NCBI RefSeq assembly: GCF_020731285.1 | Contig: NZ_JAJFOW010000017.1 | Coordinates: forward strand, 1 to 64,000 | Direction: 5' to 3' | DNA: 64,000 bases | DNA from: Cohnella baijiui | GTDB taxonomy: Bacteria; Bacillota; Bacilli; Paenibacillales; Paenibacillaceae | The notes under the pieces: generated by a model | The model's database searches: none | What the model was told of the DNA's origin: nothing | The model's input: only the letters and a program-made list of their open reading frames with translations | Shown here: positions 34,319 through 42,518 of the stretch, in pieces | Layout: each line of letters begins with the position of its first letter | Position numbering within the stretch: position 1 is the first letter of the stretch | Program-made: the position numbers and the translations under genes

Positions 34319-35200
34319 ATGGCCGACTTTGTTCGCACGAAGCTGGAGGATGCCCTTCCGATCCGGGAAATCATTACGATCTTCGATTTCGAATTCGCGC
34401 GCGGTTATACGTTTCGCGGCGAACGGCACGACTTCTGGGAACTGGTCTACGCGGACAAAGGCGAAATCACGGTGCAGGCAGGTGAGGAGACGCGCGTGTT
34501 GGAACCCGGCAGCGTCATTTTCCACAAGCCGAACGAATTCCACAGCTTTTATGCCAGCAGCGGCACTGCACCGAATATCGTCGTCGTCACGTTCGACTGC
34601 CAGGCCGAGGCGATGCGGCGCTTCGAAGATCGGGTTTGCCGGCTGAGGGACGAGGAGCGCAACCTGCTCTCGGGCGTGATCCGGGAAGGGAAGCGCGCGT
34701 TCCGATATCCGTTCGAGCACCCGCTTCGGCGCAGAGAGGATGCCCCGGCCGGCTCGGAGCAGCGGCTGCGGATCTACCTGGAGCTGCTGCTGCTCGAATT
34801 GCTGGGACGGCTGGACGAGCCGCGCGAGGAAGGGGCCGCCCGGCTGCTCACAACGGCGCAGGCGAACGAGAACGCGGAGCTGGTGCGGCGGGTGATCGCT
34901 TACATGGAACGCCATATCGGCCGCACGCTGACGCTGGAGGAGATCGGCCGCGAGGCGTGTGTCACGAAAACGCGGCTGAAGGAAGCGTTCAAGCGGCAGA
35001 CCGGATACGCCGTCATGCAGTACTTTATTAGGTTAAGGATCGACCGCGCGAAGACGGCGATCCGCGAGCGGAACGCCAATTTCTCGGAAATCTCGGAGTG
35101 GCTCGGCTTCAGCAGCGTGCACGTCTTCTCCCGCACGTTCAAAAAGACGACGGGCATGACGCCGACCGAATACGCCCGCTCGGTGCAGGCGCGCGTTTAG
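34319..35200 (+). CDS. AraC family transcriptional regulator
   Basis: A 293-residue regulator. The N-terminal cupin sensor (GYTFRGERHDFWELVYADKG, VLEPGSVIFHKPNEFHSFYA) is followed by two C-terminal helix-turn-helix motifs (LTLEEIGREACVTKTRLKEA, then ISEWLGFSSVHVFSRTFKKT, ending TGMTPTEYARS). The start at 34319 is favoured by AAAGGGGGGA; ATG 34316 is adjacent. It is divergent from the Gfo/Idh gene with 114 nt between them, so it likely activates that gene in response to a sugar. A terminator follows. Confidence 0.85.
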   Translation: MADFVRTKLEDALPIREIITIFDFEFARGYTFRGERHDFWELVYADKGEITVQAGEETRVLEPGSVIFHKPNEFHSFYASSGTAPNIVVVTFDCQAEAMRRFEDRVCRLRDEERNLLSGVIREGKRAFRYPFEHPLRRREDAPAGSEQRLRIYLELLLLELLGRLDEPREEGAARLLTTAQANENAELVRRVIAYMERHIGRTLTLEEIGREACVTKTRLKEAFKRQTGYAVMQYFIRLRIDRAKTAIRERNANFSEISEWLGFSSVHVFSRTFKKTTGMTPTEYARSVQARV

Positions 35201-35209
35201 CCTCAAGCC

Positions 35210-35246
35210 AAAAACATCCAACCGGAAATCCGGCTGGATGTTTTTT
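35210..35246. terminator. Terminator between AraC and epimerase genes
   Basis: AAAACATCCAACCGG pairs with CCGGCTGGATGTTTT across a short loop, with A-rich and T-rich flanks on both sides. It can serve both convergent genes (35200 and 35287). Confidence 0.85.
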
Positions 35247-35286
35247 GATTAGGGAGCCTTTTCAGCCTACGCGATGCCATGGTCCC

Positions 35287-36162
35287 TTATACGAGCTCGA
35301 TCGCCAAGTCGGCTTCGAGTGCGTCGCCCGGCGGCACCAGAATGAGCCCTTCCTTGTCGTTGAGCGCTTCGTTGAGCGCCGTCCACGGCTCTACGCAAAC
35401 GAAAGGCTTGCCTTCGACGGCCCACAGCACGACGACCTTGAACGCCTCGCTGTAGGTCAGCTTGACGCGGCGGTCCTCGTCGAGCGCGAAGACGATCTCC
35501 GGCGTCTTCGGATCCAGCAGCGCGACCGATTCCGGCAGGCCGTTCAGATCGACCGAGCCTTCGAACGGTTTGACCTCGCGGTCGTTGTAGTCAAGCATCC
35601 GCGTCGCGTCCGAAGCATAGGAGAGATGCTTGTCGTCCGTGGCGAAGTAGGGATGGAAGCCCGCCTGCACCGGCATTTCCCGATCCGACAAGTTGTTGTA
35701 CGACTGTTCGAGGTGCAGCTTTCCTTCCTTCAAGCGGTAGGTGAAATGCAGCTCGAATTCGAACGGAAAGGACTTCAACGTCTCCGCGTTGCTTTGCAGG
35801 GCGATCGTGAGCGAAGCTTCGCCGTCCGTGCGCGTATGGACGACTTCCCAGGGCGAAGTGCGCGCCACGCCGTGGTTGCGCATCGAATAGGTCCGGCCCT
35901 CCCACTCGTACTGCCCTCCGCGGAGCTGGCCGCAGATCGGGAACAGCACCGGGATGCCGCCGCGGATATTGGCCTCCGGGTCGAGGAAGGTGGCGCGGTC
36001 AAGATAGAGCAGCTCCCGGCCGCGCAGCCGGCAGCCGATGACGATGCCGCCGCGCTCAGGGCAGACCAGGACGCTGGAGTCGGTGGCGGGTTCTTTCAGC
36101 TCGTAAATCGTATAAGTATCGTTGTAGGCGGCCACTTCGTGGCCGGTTGAATTTGCATTCAA
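35287..36162 (-). CDS. Aldose 1-epimerase family protein
   Basis: A 291-residue mutarotase-like enzyme that interconverts anomers of an aldose or hexose-6-phosphate. The motifs are RGGIPVLFPICGQL, SMRNHGVARTSPWEV (with a catalytic-type His) and AGFHPYFATDD (second His), plus EPWTALNEALND near the end where the catalytic base Glu is found. The start is best placed at the TTG at 36162, 9 nt after GGAGG; the TTG at 36171 would be too close to that site. It lies next to the AraC and Gfo/Idh genes and may serve the same sugar pathway. Confidence 0.8.
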   Translation of the reverse strand: MNANSTGHEVAAYNDTYTIYELKEPATDSSVLVCPERGGIVIGCRLRGRELLYLDRATFLDPEANIRGGIPVLFPICGQLRGGQYEWEGRTYSMRNHGVARTSPWEVVHTRTDGEASLTIALQSNAETLKSFPFEFELHFTYRLKEGKLHLEQSYNNLSDREMPVQAGFHPYFATDDKHLSYASDATRMLDYNDREVKPFEGSVDLNGLPESVALLDPKTPEIVFALDEDRRVKLTYSEAFKVVVLWAVEGKPFVCVEPWTALNEALNDKEGLILVPPGDALEADLAIELV

Positions 36163-36329
36163 AATGAACAAGCCTCCGATCGGGGATAGGGGTGGATGCG
36201 AGCGAGATGCGACGGGCGTTCGGTGCTCGAAATCCCGGCCATCGGTCGTTCATAGCTATTCTAACAGAAGCGGGAGTCCCGGGTCCAAAAAAAGGGAAGG
36301 AGGGACGATAGGAAAAAATGGAATTCCCG

Positions 36330-36383
36330 TTTACAACGACACGCGTGTCGTTTATGATGAATTCATAAAACGACATGTGTGTC
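36330..36383 (+). promoter_or_regulatory. Promoter with TetR operator in its spacer
   Basis: TTTACA (36330-36335), 17-nt spacer, TATGAT (36353-36358). A perfect 18-bp palindrome, AACGACACGCGTGTCGTT (36335-36352), fills the spacer. A second site with core GACATGTGTGTC (36372-36383) lies after the -10. The layout predicts repression by the TetR gene that follows at 36416. Confidence 0.8.
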
Positions 36384-36415
36384 ACTTTTAAAGGTGGAAA
36401 GGAAGCGTGGGCGGC

Positions 36416-37048
36416 ATGTCTCCGAAAGTCACGGAGGAGCACCGGGAAAGCAAGCGGCAGGAGATCGTGGAGGCTGCCCTCCGGGTTTTTATCCGGCAGG
36501 GCTACCTGGCGACGACGATGAAGGATGTCGTCGAGGAGAGCGGCTTGAGCCGCGGCGGGGTGTACTTGTATTTTTCCAGTACGGAAGAGATGTTCCGGGC
36601 GATGGTCGAGGAGATCGATCAGGCGAACGCGCGGCAGGACGAGGAGCTATTGTCCGCTTACCCGACCGTATGGGAGGCGATCGCGGCGATGTTCGCCCTG
36701 CTGCGGAAGGAGCTGTTGCGCATTCGGGAAGGCGTCGTTCCGGTGTTGATCGAAGCGTTCGCCGCGGAATGGCGCAAGGATAGCTTTAGAGATTTGCTGG
36801 AGCGGCGTTACGCAGAAGGATGCGTCCAGCTCGAGCGGATGCTCCAAACCGGCGTGGATCGCGGGGAATTCCGTCCCCGGATCCCGATCCGGACGATTGC
36901 CAAGATGTTCAGTTCGATCCAGGGCGGCATCATGGTCGATACGACGCAGTTCGGAGCGGCGGGCACGGAAGCCCCGGAACAGATCGAGGGCTATCTCCTG
37001 TCGCTGCGGTATTTGATAGGCGTACGAGAAGAGGGGGATCCGGCATGA
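36416..37048 (+). CDS. TetR family repressor of the adjacent MFS gene
   Basis: A 210-residue TetR regulator with helix-turn-helix KRQEIVEAALRVFIRQGYLA and TTMKDVVEESGLSRGGVYLY, then a helical ligand domain of the YfiR-type. The ATG at 36416 has AAAGGAAG at proper distance; a GTG at 36407 is too close to it. Its stop overlaps the start of the MFS gene (ATGA), so both are coupled under the promoter with the perfect palindrome at 36335. Autoregulation is inferred from that palindrome. Confidence 0.85.
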   Translation: MSPKVTEEHRESKRQEIVEAALRVFIRQGYLATTMKDVVEESGLSRGGVYLYFSSTEEMFRAMVEEIDQANARQDEELLSAYPTVWEAIAAMFALLRKELLRIREGVVPVLIEAFAAEWRKDSFRDLLERRYAEGCVQLERMLQTGVDRGEFRPRIPIRTIAKMFSSIQGGIMVDTTQFGAAGTEAPEQIEGYLLSLRYLIGVREEGDPA

Positions 37049-38325
37049 AGGCGCTGTTCCGCAACCCGAACTTTACGCGAATGTTCGTCGCGACCGTCGC
37101 GTCGCAGCTCGGCACGATCGTCGGCAATATGGCGTTCGCCTTTTACCTGCTGGACCGTTTTGCCTCGCAGCCCGGGCTGGCGTCGTTCGCCGAGCTGATG
37201 TACTCCTTGCCTACGCTGTTCGTCTTCTGGGCCGTCGGCGTCGTGGCCGACCGGTTCGACCGGCAGCGCATCGCGGAGCATGCGGGCTGGATCCGAGTCG
37301 GACTGACCGTTCTCTTGCTGCTCACGCTGATCGCGGGCTGGCTGCCGGCGGCTTTTGCCGTGCTGTTCCTGCGCAGCGCCGTCTCCAAGTTCTACTTTCC
37401 CGCCGAATCGGCGATGCTTCAAGGCATTCTGAAGCCGGATCAATACGAGCAGGCCGCCGGACTCAACCAGACGGTCATGGGCGTATTTACGCTGCTCAGC
37501 GTCGGGATCGGCGCGGCGGCCTACCACACGATCGGCATCATGGGCGCGGTGGCCGCGGACGGCGTCGGACTCGCCTTATCCGCGCTGCTCATACGCAGCC
37601 TCCGCATCCCCGCTTCCGTGCGTCTGCCGAATGGCAAGACCGCTTGGCGAGACGTTCGCTTCCGCGAGGTGCGCGGCGATTTCGCGGAGGGGATCAACTA
37701 TATTCGCCGCAAACCCCTGCTGCTGGCGCTGGTGTCGGGCTTTTTGCTCTTCGGCCTGCTGAACGGCGGGTTCGCGATTCTGCCGCTCTACACGATGAAG
37801 TATAAGCTCGCGCCGGACAATTACACATTCTTCTCGTCCCTGTTCGCCGTCTTCTTCGGCATCGGCATGCTGATCGGGAGCATCGTCGGCGCGGCCATCG
37901 TGAAAAAGTGGCGCCCGCATCTGACCATCCCGGCCGGGCTGTTGGCCACGAGCCTCCTGGGGCTTGCCCTGTTGACGGCGCAAAATCCGTGGGTGTATCT
38001 CGGCATCATTCTCGTGATCGGCTTCACGATGGCGCCCGTGAACGTCGCTATCGGCGGCTGGATGCCGGCTTTGATCGATCCCCGCCAAATGGGACGCGTG
38101 TCGGCCTGGAACGATCCGCTCTTGATGCTGGGCCAATCCGTCGCTTTGGCGCTGATTGCTTGGCTTTATCCGCATGCCATGAGCCTCAACTTCATATACG
38201 CCTCGCTGGCGGTCATCCTGTTCCTGTCGTTTTTCTTCTATGCGGGCACGCTTCCCCGCCTGCAGCGCCGAGAACGGACGCGAATGAACGCGGCGGAGAC
38301 CGGAAGCGTCACTCCGAACCTTTAG
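37045..38325 (+). CDS. MFS transporter
   Basis: A 426-residue major-facilitator protein with about 12 helices. The N-terminal part KALFRNPNFTRMFVATVASQ, the motif-A-like GVVADRFDRQRI and the FLRSAVSKFYFPAESAM region are typical of the macrolide-efflux (MefA/YfiS-like) group. A TetR-YfiS-type pair (YfiR-YfiS) is known in B. subtilis, and this pair is organised the same way. Drug efflux is the likely role; the substrate is not known. It overlaps the TetR gene by 4 nt. Confidence 0.85.
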   Translation: MKALFRNPNFTRMFVATVASQLGTIVGNMAFAFYLLDRFASQPGLASFAELMYSLPTLFVFWAVGVVADRFDRQRIAEHAGWIRVGLTVLLLLTLIAGWLPAAFAVLFLRSAVSKFYFPAESAMLQGILKPDQYEQAAGLNQTVMGVFTLLSVGIGAAAYHTIGIMGAVAADGVGLALSALLIRSLRIPASVRLPNGKTAWRDVRFREVRGDFAEGINYIRRKPLLLALVSGFLLFGLLNGGFAILPLYTMKYKLAPDNYTFFSSLFAVFFGIGMLIGSIVGAAIVKKWRPHLTIPAGLLATSLLGLALLTAQNPWVYLGIILVIGFTMAPVNVAIGGWMPALIDPRQMGRVSAWNDPLLMLGQSVALALIAWLYPHAMSLNFIYASLAVILFLSFFFYAGTLPRLQRRERTRMNAAETGSVTPNL

Positions 38326-38589
38326 CCCATACAAATTTTGTCATTTCCGGAGAAAATGCCGTCGAACGATCGGCGCGAGAGGGGCGATCGGACTTATTTT
38401 TTCGAATGCCACGCAACAACAAGGTATCCATCGTCGTCTATTGTATGGCCATTCTTTTGCGGAAACGTCGCCGGAGGTCGGGCAGCCCCGAACTTTGACG
38501 GATCCGCCGCCCGCGTCGGGTGCCGTCGCCGCTTTCCCGGTGAACGGCGGCGCATTCGGATGCGGGCGGCCATGAATAGATGAAGGAGC

Positions 38590-39780
38590 GTGGGTCCCAT
38601 TCCCAGCCATACGATCACAACGCCTGCTACGGGCCCCCAGCCAGGCAGACAACCCGGCGCGCTGCCTCCGCGCAGCCGGGCGACGCAGAGACGACGCAAG
38701 CGCCCGGGCTTCTGGGCGTGGATGTTACGTTTGTTCCTGATCGGCATTTTTCTGGCGGCGGCCTTTTTCGTTTGGTTTTTCCTTACGCCTTCGGGCAGTT
38801 ATTGGCGGTATCGGGCGGCAGATACGCTCATCACGACTCAGCATCGCCATTGGGCCAAGTATCTCATCGGCCAGCAGGGACTGGAGACGCGCGTAGCCGA
38901 ATATATGAAGCAGTTCGAAGAGATGGGCGAGGAGCGGCAAAATACCGAGATCCAGCTCCCCGGCGGAAAAGACGGTGGCAAAGACGTCAACGCGGCGGGA
39001 GACGGCGAACAGCCGCTGACGAGCGTGGAAGAGATCGACGGCAAAGGCTATCACGGCTATATCCTGACGGTGACGGATCCGACCAAGGTGCGGCTCGTCG
39101 TCCCGAACAAGGTTGGCCGGGGAGAACTCGTGTCCAGCATGGTCAAGCGCACCGGGGCGCTCGCCGGCGTCAACGCGGGCGGCTTCGCCGATCCGCAATG
39201 GCAGGGCAACGGCTTCCAGCCGATCGGCCTCGTCATCACGCAGGGCAAGATCTACTACAACGGTCTGGGCAAAGACAAGAGCGTTCAGATTGTCGGTCTC
39301 GACAAGCAGGGGAAAATGATCGCGGGCCGCTACTCGATCCAGGAGCTGCTGAACCTGGGCATCTCCGAAGCGGTGAGCTTCGAGCCACGCATCATCGTCA
39401 ACGGCAAAGGGCTGATCAAAAACCACAACTCCGGTTGGGGCATCGCCCCGCGGACGGTCATGGCGCAGCGGGAAGACGGCGCGATCCTTTTCCTCGTCAT
39501 CGACGGCCGTCAGCCGGGCTACAGCATCGGAGCGGACCTGTACGACTGCCAGCAAATTTTGCTCGAGCGCGGCGCCGTCATCGCGGCGAATCTGGACGGC
39601 GGCTCCTCGACCATCCTCGTAACCGAGGGCGGCGACATTATGAACAAACCGTCTTCCAAATCGGGCAAAGGTCGGTATCTGCCTACGGCCTTCCTCGTCT
39701 TCGATCACCCGGAGACGGTCAGCGTGCCCAACATTTGGGCCGGATTGAAGCCGGGAGATATCGACCCGAGCAAGTGGTAA
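38590..39780 (+). CDS. Phosphodiester glycosidase (NAGPA) family membrane protein
   Basis: A 396-residue protein with a basic Pro-rich N-terminus, one membrane anchor (MLRLFLIGIFLAAAFFVWFF, about residues 45-64) and an extracytoplasmic NAGPA domain (about residues 150-385: GYILTVTDPTKVRLVVPNKV, AGVNAGGFADPQW, NSGWGIAPRTVMAQREDG and NLDGGSSTILV). This domain cleaves GlcNAc-1-phosphodiester bonds in animals and is thought to act on cell-wall or exopolysaccharide phosphodiesters in bacteria. The best-placed start is GTG 38590, but AAGGAG is only 1 nt away, so the true start is uncertain. Single gene, closed by a terminator. Confidence 0.8.
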   Translation: MGPIPSHTITTPATGPQPGRQPGALPPRSRATQRRRKRPGFWAWMLRLFLIGIFLAAAFFVWFFLTPSGSYWRYRAADTLITTQHRHWAKYLIGQQGLETRVAEYMKQFEEMGEERQNTEIQLPGGKDGGKDVNAAGDGEQPLTSVEEIDGKGYHGYILTVTDPTKVRLVVPNKVGRGELVSSMVKRTGALAGVNAGGFADPQWQGNGFQPIGLVITQGKIYYNGLGKDKSVQIVGLDKQGKMIAGRYSIQELLNLGISEAVSFEPRIIVNGKGLIKNHNSGWGIAPRTVMAQREDGAILFLVIDGRQPGYSIGADLYDCQQILLERGAVIAANLDGGSSTILVTEGGDIMNKPSSKSGKGRYLPTAFLVFDHPETVSVPNIWAGLKPGDIDPSKW

Positions 39781-39836
39781 TCGGCAGGCCGGAGCCTCGG
39801 CTCCACAGTAAAAGTCAACCTATATGCAGCTAAAAA

Positions 39837-39890
39837 AACGGCCCGACACCCGTCCGCGAGACGGACCGTCGGGCCGTTCTTTGCTTTTGC
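39837..39890 (+). terminator. Terminator of the NAGPA-like gene
   Basis: AACGGCCCGAC (39837-39847) pairs with GTCGGGCCGTT (39868-39878); an inner CGTCCG/CGGACG stem closes the loop. TCTTTGCTTTT follows. Confidence 0.85.
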
Positions 39891-39951
39891 AGCGGACATC
39901 CGTCGGAGACGGACCGGCGTCGGCAGTCGGAAGTCGGAAGCCAGGAACGGG

Positions 39952-40560
39952 TCAGTAGAGCAGGACGCCGAGCGGACCTTCTTCGTCGATGAGGTCCTGG
40001 ATCTGAAAAACCGAGATGGGGAAGTATGGAAAGCCCCAGGCGTAGGGGACGATCGCGTACAATGGGAAATAGATGACGAGGGATTTGTCGGCGACGTAGA
40101 AGTCCTGGTCGTCGGTGATGCCCGGATACTTTTCCAGCAGGGGCAGCTTGCGCGCTTTGATCTGCGCCCGGATGATCGCGTTCAGCCTTTTCTTGTAGTC
40201 GCTGCCCGGCTTGAACAGCTCTCCCAGTTTGTAGGAGCGGCCGGTATCGCCATCGAAGGTCAGCGACTTTTGCAGGGTATTGCCGTGGGCGCCGCCGGTG
40301 AAGGCGTAATTGAGCAAGGAAAGGCTGAGCACGCCTCGTTGGTTCGTCTTGATCTCGAACGTGCCGTCCATTTCCTGGATGTCCGAAGACGGGTAGCCTT
40401 GCGCCTTTTGCAGGTCGGACACGGTCCGTTCGATCGTCTCGTTCATTTTCTTCCGCGCTTCCTCGCCGGTCCCGCCGGTAATGACCGGCGTGTTTTGTTT
40501 GAGCGGGGGTTGGTTTACTTTCACGATGTCGATCGGGAGCATCAAGGTCTGGCCGTTCAT
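39952..40560 (-). CDS. DUF3298/DUF4163 domain protein
   Basis: A 202-residue protein. Two linked domains are visible: DUF4163-like at residues 15-95 (VNQPPLKQNTPVITGGTGEE) and DUF3298-like at 95-195 (LLNYAFTGGAHGNTLQKSLT, GRSYKLGELFKPGSDYK, LVIYFPLYAIVPYAWG). The pair occurs in RsiV, whose extracellular part binds lysozyme, and in stand-alone proteins like this one. No signal peptide or membrane helix is seen, so its location is unclear. ATG 40560 has AGGGGA at a proper distance; ATG 40566 is adjacent to that site. Probable stand-alone gene. Confidence 0.75.
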   Translation of the reverse strand: MNGQTLMLPIDIVKVNQPPLKQNTPVITGGTGEEARKKMNETIERTVSDLQKAQGYPSSDIQEMDGTFEIKTNQRGVLSLSLLNYAFTGGAHGNTLQKSLTFDGDTGRSYKLGELFKPGSDYKKRLNAIIRAQIKARKLPLLEKYPGITDDQDFYVADKSLVIYFPLYAIVPYAWGFPYFPISVFQIQDLIDEEGPLGVLLY

Positions 40561-40662
40561 CGTCATTCCCCTTTGCGGTAGGCGTTGATTACGACAGCTT
40601 ATGCATCGGGCTGGGCAGGCGTTCGCGGAGGGGATCCTCTATAATGAAAGGGGAAATAAAAA

Positions 40663-41352
40663 TTGAAAACAATCGGAATGCTCGGCGGTATGAGCTGGGA
40701 AAGCACCGTTCTCTATTATCAGATTGTGAATGAAGTGGTTAGGAAGGAGCGAGGCGGATTACACTCCGCAAAAATCTTGCTGTATAGTGTAGATTTTGCT
40801 GAAATCGAACAATGTCAGGCGACTGGCGACTGGGAGAAGAGCGCGGCTATTCTGTCTGAAGCAGCGAGGAATTTGCAAAAGGGCGGAGCCGACTTCATCG
40901 TCATTTGCACGAATACGATGCACAAGGTTGCTCCGCAAATTCAAGCGAATATTAATATTCCCATCATTCATATCGCGGAAGCGACTGCAAACGAATTGCT
41001 GCAACACAAGGTTCAAAAAGTTGCGCTGCTAGGTACGAAATACACCATGACGCAGGACTTCTATAAAGATAAACTGATAGCTATGGGGATTGAAGTCCTC
41101 ATTCCCAATGAACAGGAAATCGAGGCGGTCAACGACATTATTTATGATGAGCTTTGCTTAGGAACTGTTTCTGAACCATCCAAGAGAAAATATCTTGCTA
41201 TTATGGAACGGCTTGCTTCGCAAGGAGCCCAAGGTGTCATTCTGGGTTGCACTGAAATAGGATTACTTATCCATCAAGAAGACACTTCATTACCGGTTTT
41301 TGATACGACACGGATACATGCGGAAAAAGCAGCTATGTTCGCAATGAAATAA
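40663..41352 (+). CDS. Aspartate/glutamate racemase family protein
   Basis: A 229-residue cofactor-independent racemase of the Asp/Glu/hydantoin family (YgeA/RacX type). The first catalytic Cys lies in IVICTNTMHK (near residue 83), the second in VILGCTEIGLL (near 192), and the Gly-rich start is MKTIGMLGGMSWEST. The start is TTG 40663 after an AAGGGGAAAT site; TATAAT lies at 40640-40645. Base composition is clearly more AT-rich than that of neighbours, which suggests acquisition by transfer. Likely produces or removes D-amino acids; the specific amino acid is unknown. Confidence 0.85.
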   Translation: MKTIGMLGGMSWESTVLYYQIVNEVVRKERGGLHSAKILLYSVDFAEIEQCQATGDWEKSAAILSEAARNLQKGGADFIVICTNTMHKVAPQIQANINIPIIHIAEATANELLQHKVQKVALLGTKYTMTQDFYKDKLIAMGIEVLIPNEQEIEAVNDIIYDELCLGTVSEPSKRKYLAIMERLASQGAQGVILGCTEIGLLIHQEDTSLPVFDTTRIHAEKAAMFAMK

Positions 41353-41408
41353 CATCCAGGATCGGAGTCGATCGTTCGGGAAAGGCATAGCCAAGCGACT
41401 CGGACGAG

Positions 41409-42371
41409 TCAAAACAGCGTGAGTTGCACGGGCTGGCAGGCGGCCGTCTCCGGCTCCCGCATCGGAGGGGCACCGCGCCGATCCCCGGCCGCATCGCCGC
41501 GAGGTACCTCCGCCTGACCGATCGGCGCGAGGCCGTACCGCTTCATCTGGGCCTCGATGCGCGCGTAGACGGGGCGGCGAACAGCCTCAGGCAGGCGCGC
41601 CGAGTGCCAGTAAAGCCTTCCGTACGTCTCGACGAGGTCGGGATAGGACGCGCGAAGCGTGGCAAAAAACCACGACTTGACCTCCGGGGTCGAAAGCCGG
41701 AGGAAGGAGGCCATCATCTCGCGGACGCCGGCGGCTTGGAGCGCGGCCAGGAGCGCATCGGTCTCTGCCTCGCCGTCTGTCAGATGGGGCAGGATGGGGG
41801 CGACGAAGGCGTGAACCGCGATGCCCGCTTCGCGAAGCTGCCGCATGCAGTCGAGCCTGCGCCGGGGAGAAGGGGTAGCCGGCTCGAACGTGCGCCAGAT
41901 CGTCCGGTCCAGCGTATGGATGCTCATGTTAACGGAAACACCTCGCATCTGGCGCAGCAGGTCCAGATCGCGCAGCACGAGCGGGGAACGGGTCGTGATG
42001 CTCGCGCCCACCCCGAATTCGGCTAGTGCCTCCAGGCAGCCGCGCGTCAGCCGGGTTCTGTTCTCGAGCTGCTGATAAGGATCGGTGGCGGTCCCGATGG
42101 CGACGTGCGCGGGGAGCTTGCGACGGGCCTTCATGCGGCGCAGCTGCTCGCGCAGGATGGCCGGAGCGTCCTCCTTCCAGAAGATGCGGCGCTGAAAGGT
42201 ATCGTCGGCAGCCTCGCCTAGAAAGGCGTGCGTGCTGCGCGCGTAGCAAAAGCTGCAGCCGTGCTGGCAGCCGCGGTAGGGATTGATCGACCAGTCGAAA
42301 GGCATCGACGGCGCGTTCACCGCGTTCAGGATCGTCTTGGCCGGCATCGGATCGTACTGGGTCGGATTCAT
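41409..42371 (-). CDS. Radical SAM protein (SPL/Rv2578c-like family)
   Basis: A 320-residue radical SAM enzyme. The [4Fe-4S] motif is NPYRGCQHGCSFCYARSTHA (C-x3-C-x2-C), near residue 40. Further segments AIGTATDPYQQLENRTRLTR and VNMSIHTLDRTIWRTFEPAT, and the F-x-x-P-x-L-P-x-L motif (VAPILPHLTDGE), match a group annotated as SplB-related or Rv2578c-type. The biochemical role is unknown, possibly nucleic-acid or base modification. The start at 42371 has AGGGGC upstream. A LexA-like box lies about 30 nt upstream, so SOS induction is predicted. Confidence 0.8.
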   Translation of the reverse strand: MNPTQYDPMPAKTILNAVNAPSMPFDWSINPYRGCQHGCSFCYARSTHAFLGEAADDTFQRRIFWKEDAPAILREQLRRMKARRKLPAHVAIGTATDPYQQLENRTRLTRGCLEALAEFGVGASITTRSPLVLRDLDLLRQMRGVSVNMSIHTLDRTIWRTFEPATPSPRRRLDCMRQLREAGIAVHAFVAPILPHLTDGEAETDALLAALQAAGVREMMASFLRLSTPEVKSWFFATLRASYPDLVETYGRLYWHSARLPEAVRRPVYARIEAQMKRYGLAPIGQAEVPRGDAAGDRRGAPPMREPETAACQPVQLTLF

Positions 42372-42400
42372 TCCCGCAGCCCCTCTCATATTTGAAATAG

Positions 42401-42412
42401 GAACATATGTTC
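42401..42412. promoter_or_regulatory. Probable LexA (SOS) box
   Basis: GAACATATGTTC at 42401-42412 is a perfect palindrome. With flanking bases it matches the Gram-positive LexA consensus CGAACRNRYGTTYC at 12 of 14 positions. It sits 30-41 nt upstream of the radical SAM start. Confidence 0.65.
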
Positions 42413-42426
42413 TATTTGATCATAAC

Positions 42427-42460
42427 AAAAGGGGACGACGCCTGTAAAGCGTACGTCCCC
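42427..42460 (-). terminator. Terminator of the response regulator gene
   Basis: GGGGACG (42431 on) and CGTCCCC (ending 42460) form a stem with an internal CGC/GCG part. On the minus strand it is followed by TTTTGTTAT, so it acts on the response regulator transcript ending at 42519. Confidence 0.75.
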
Positions 42461-42518
42461 TGCCATGGTTTGGGTCATAGCGTGCGCGCCGTGGAATTCC
42501 GGAAACCCGCCGCCTTTG

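Noticed and set aside
34205..34915. N-terminal extension of the Gfo/Idh frame across the AraC gene
   Set aside because: The extension is antisense to the AraC gene and ends at a GGAGG site next to the MKLGIIGYG start, so translation starts at 34204.
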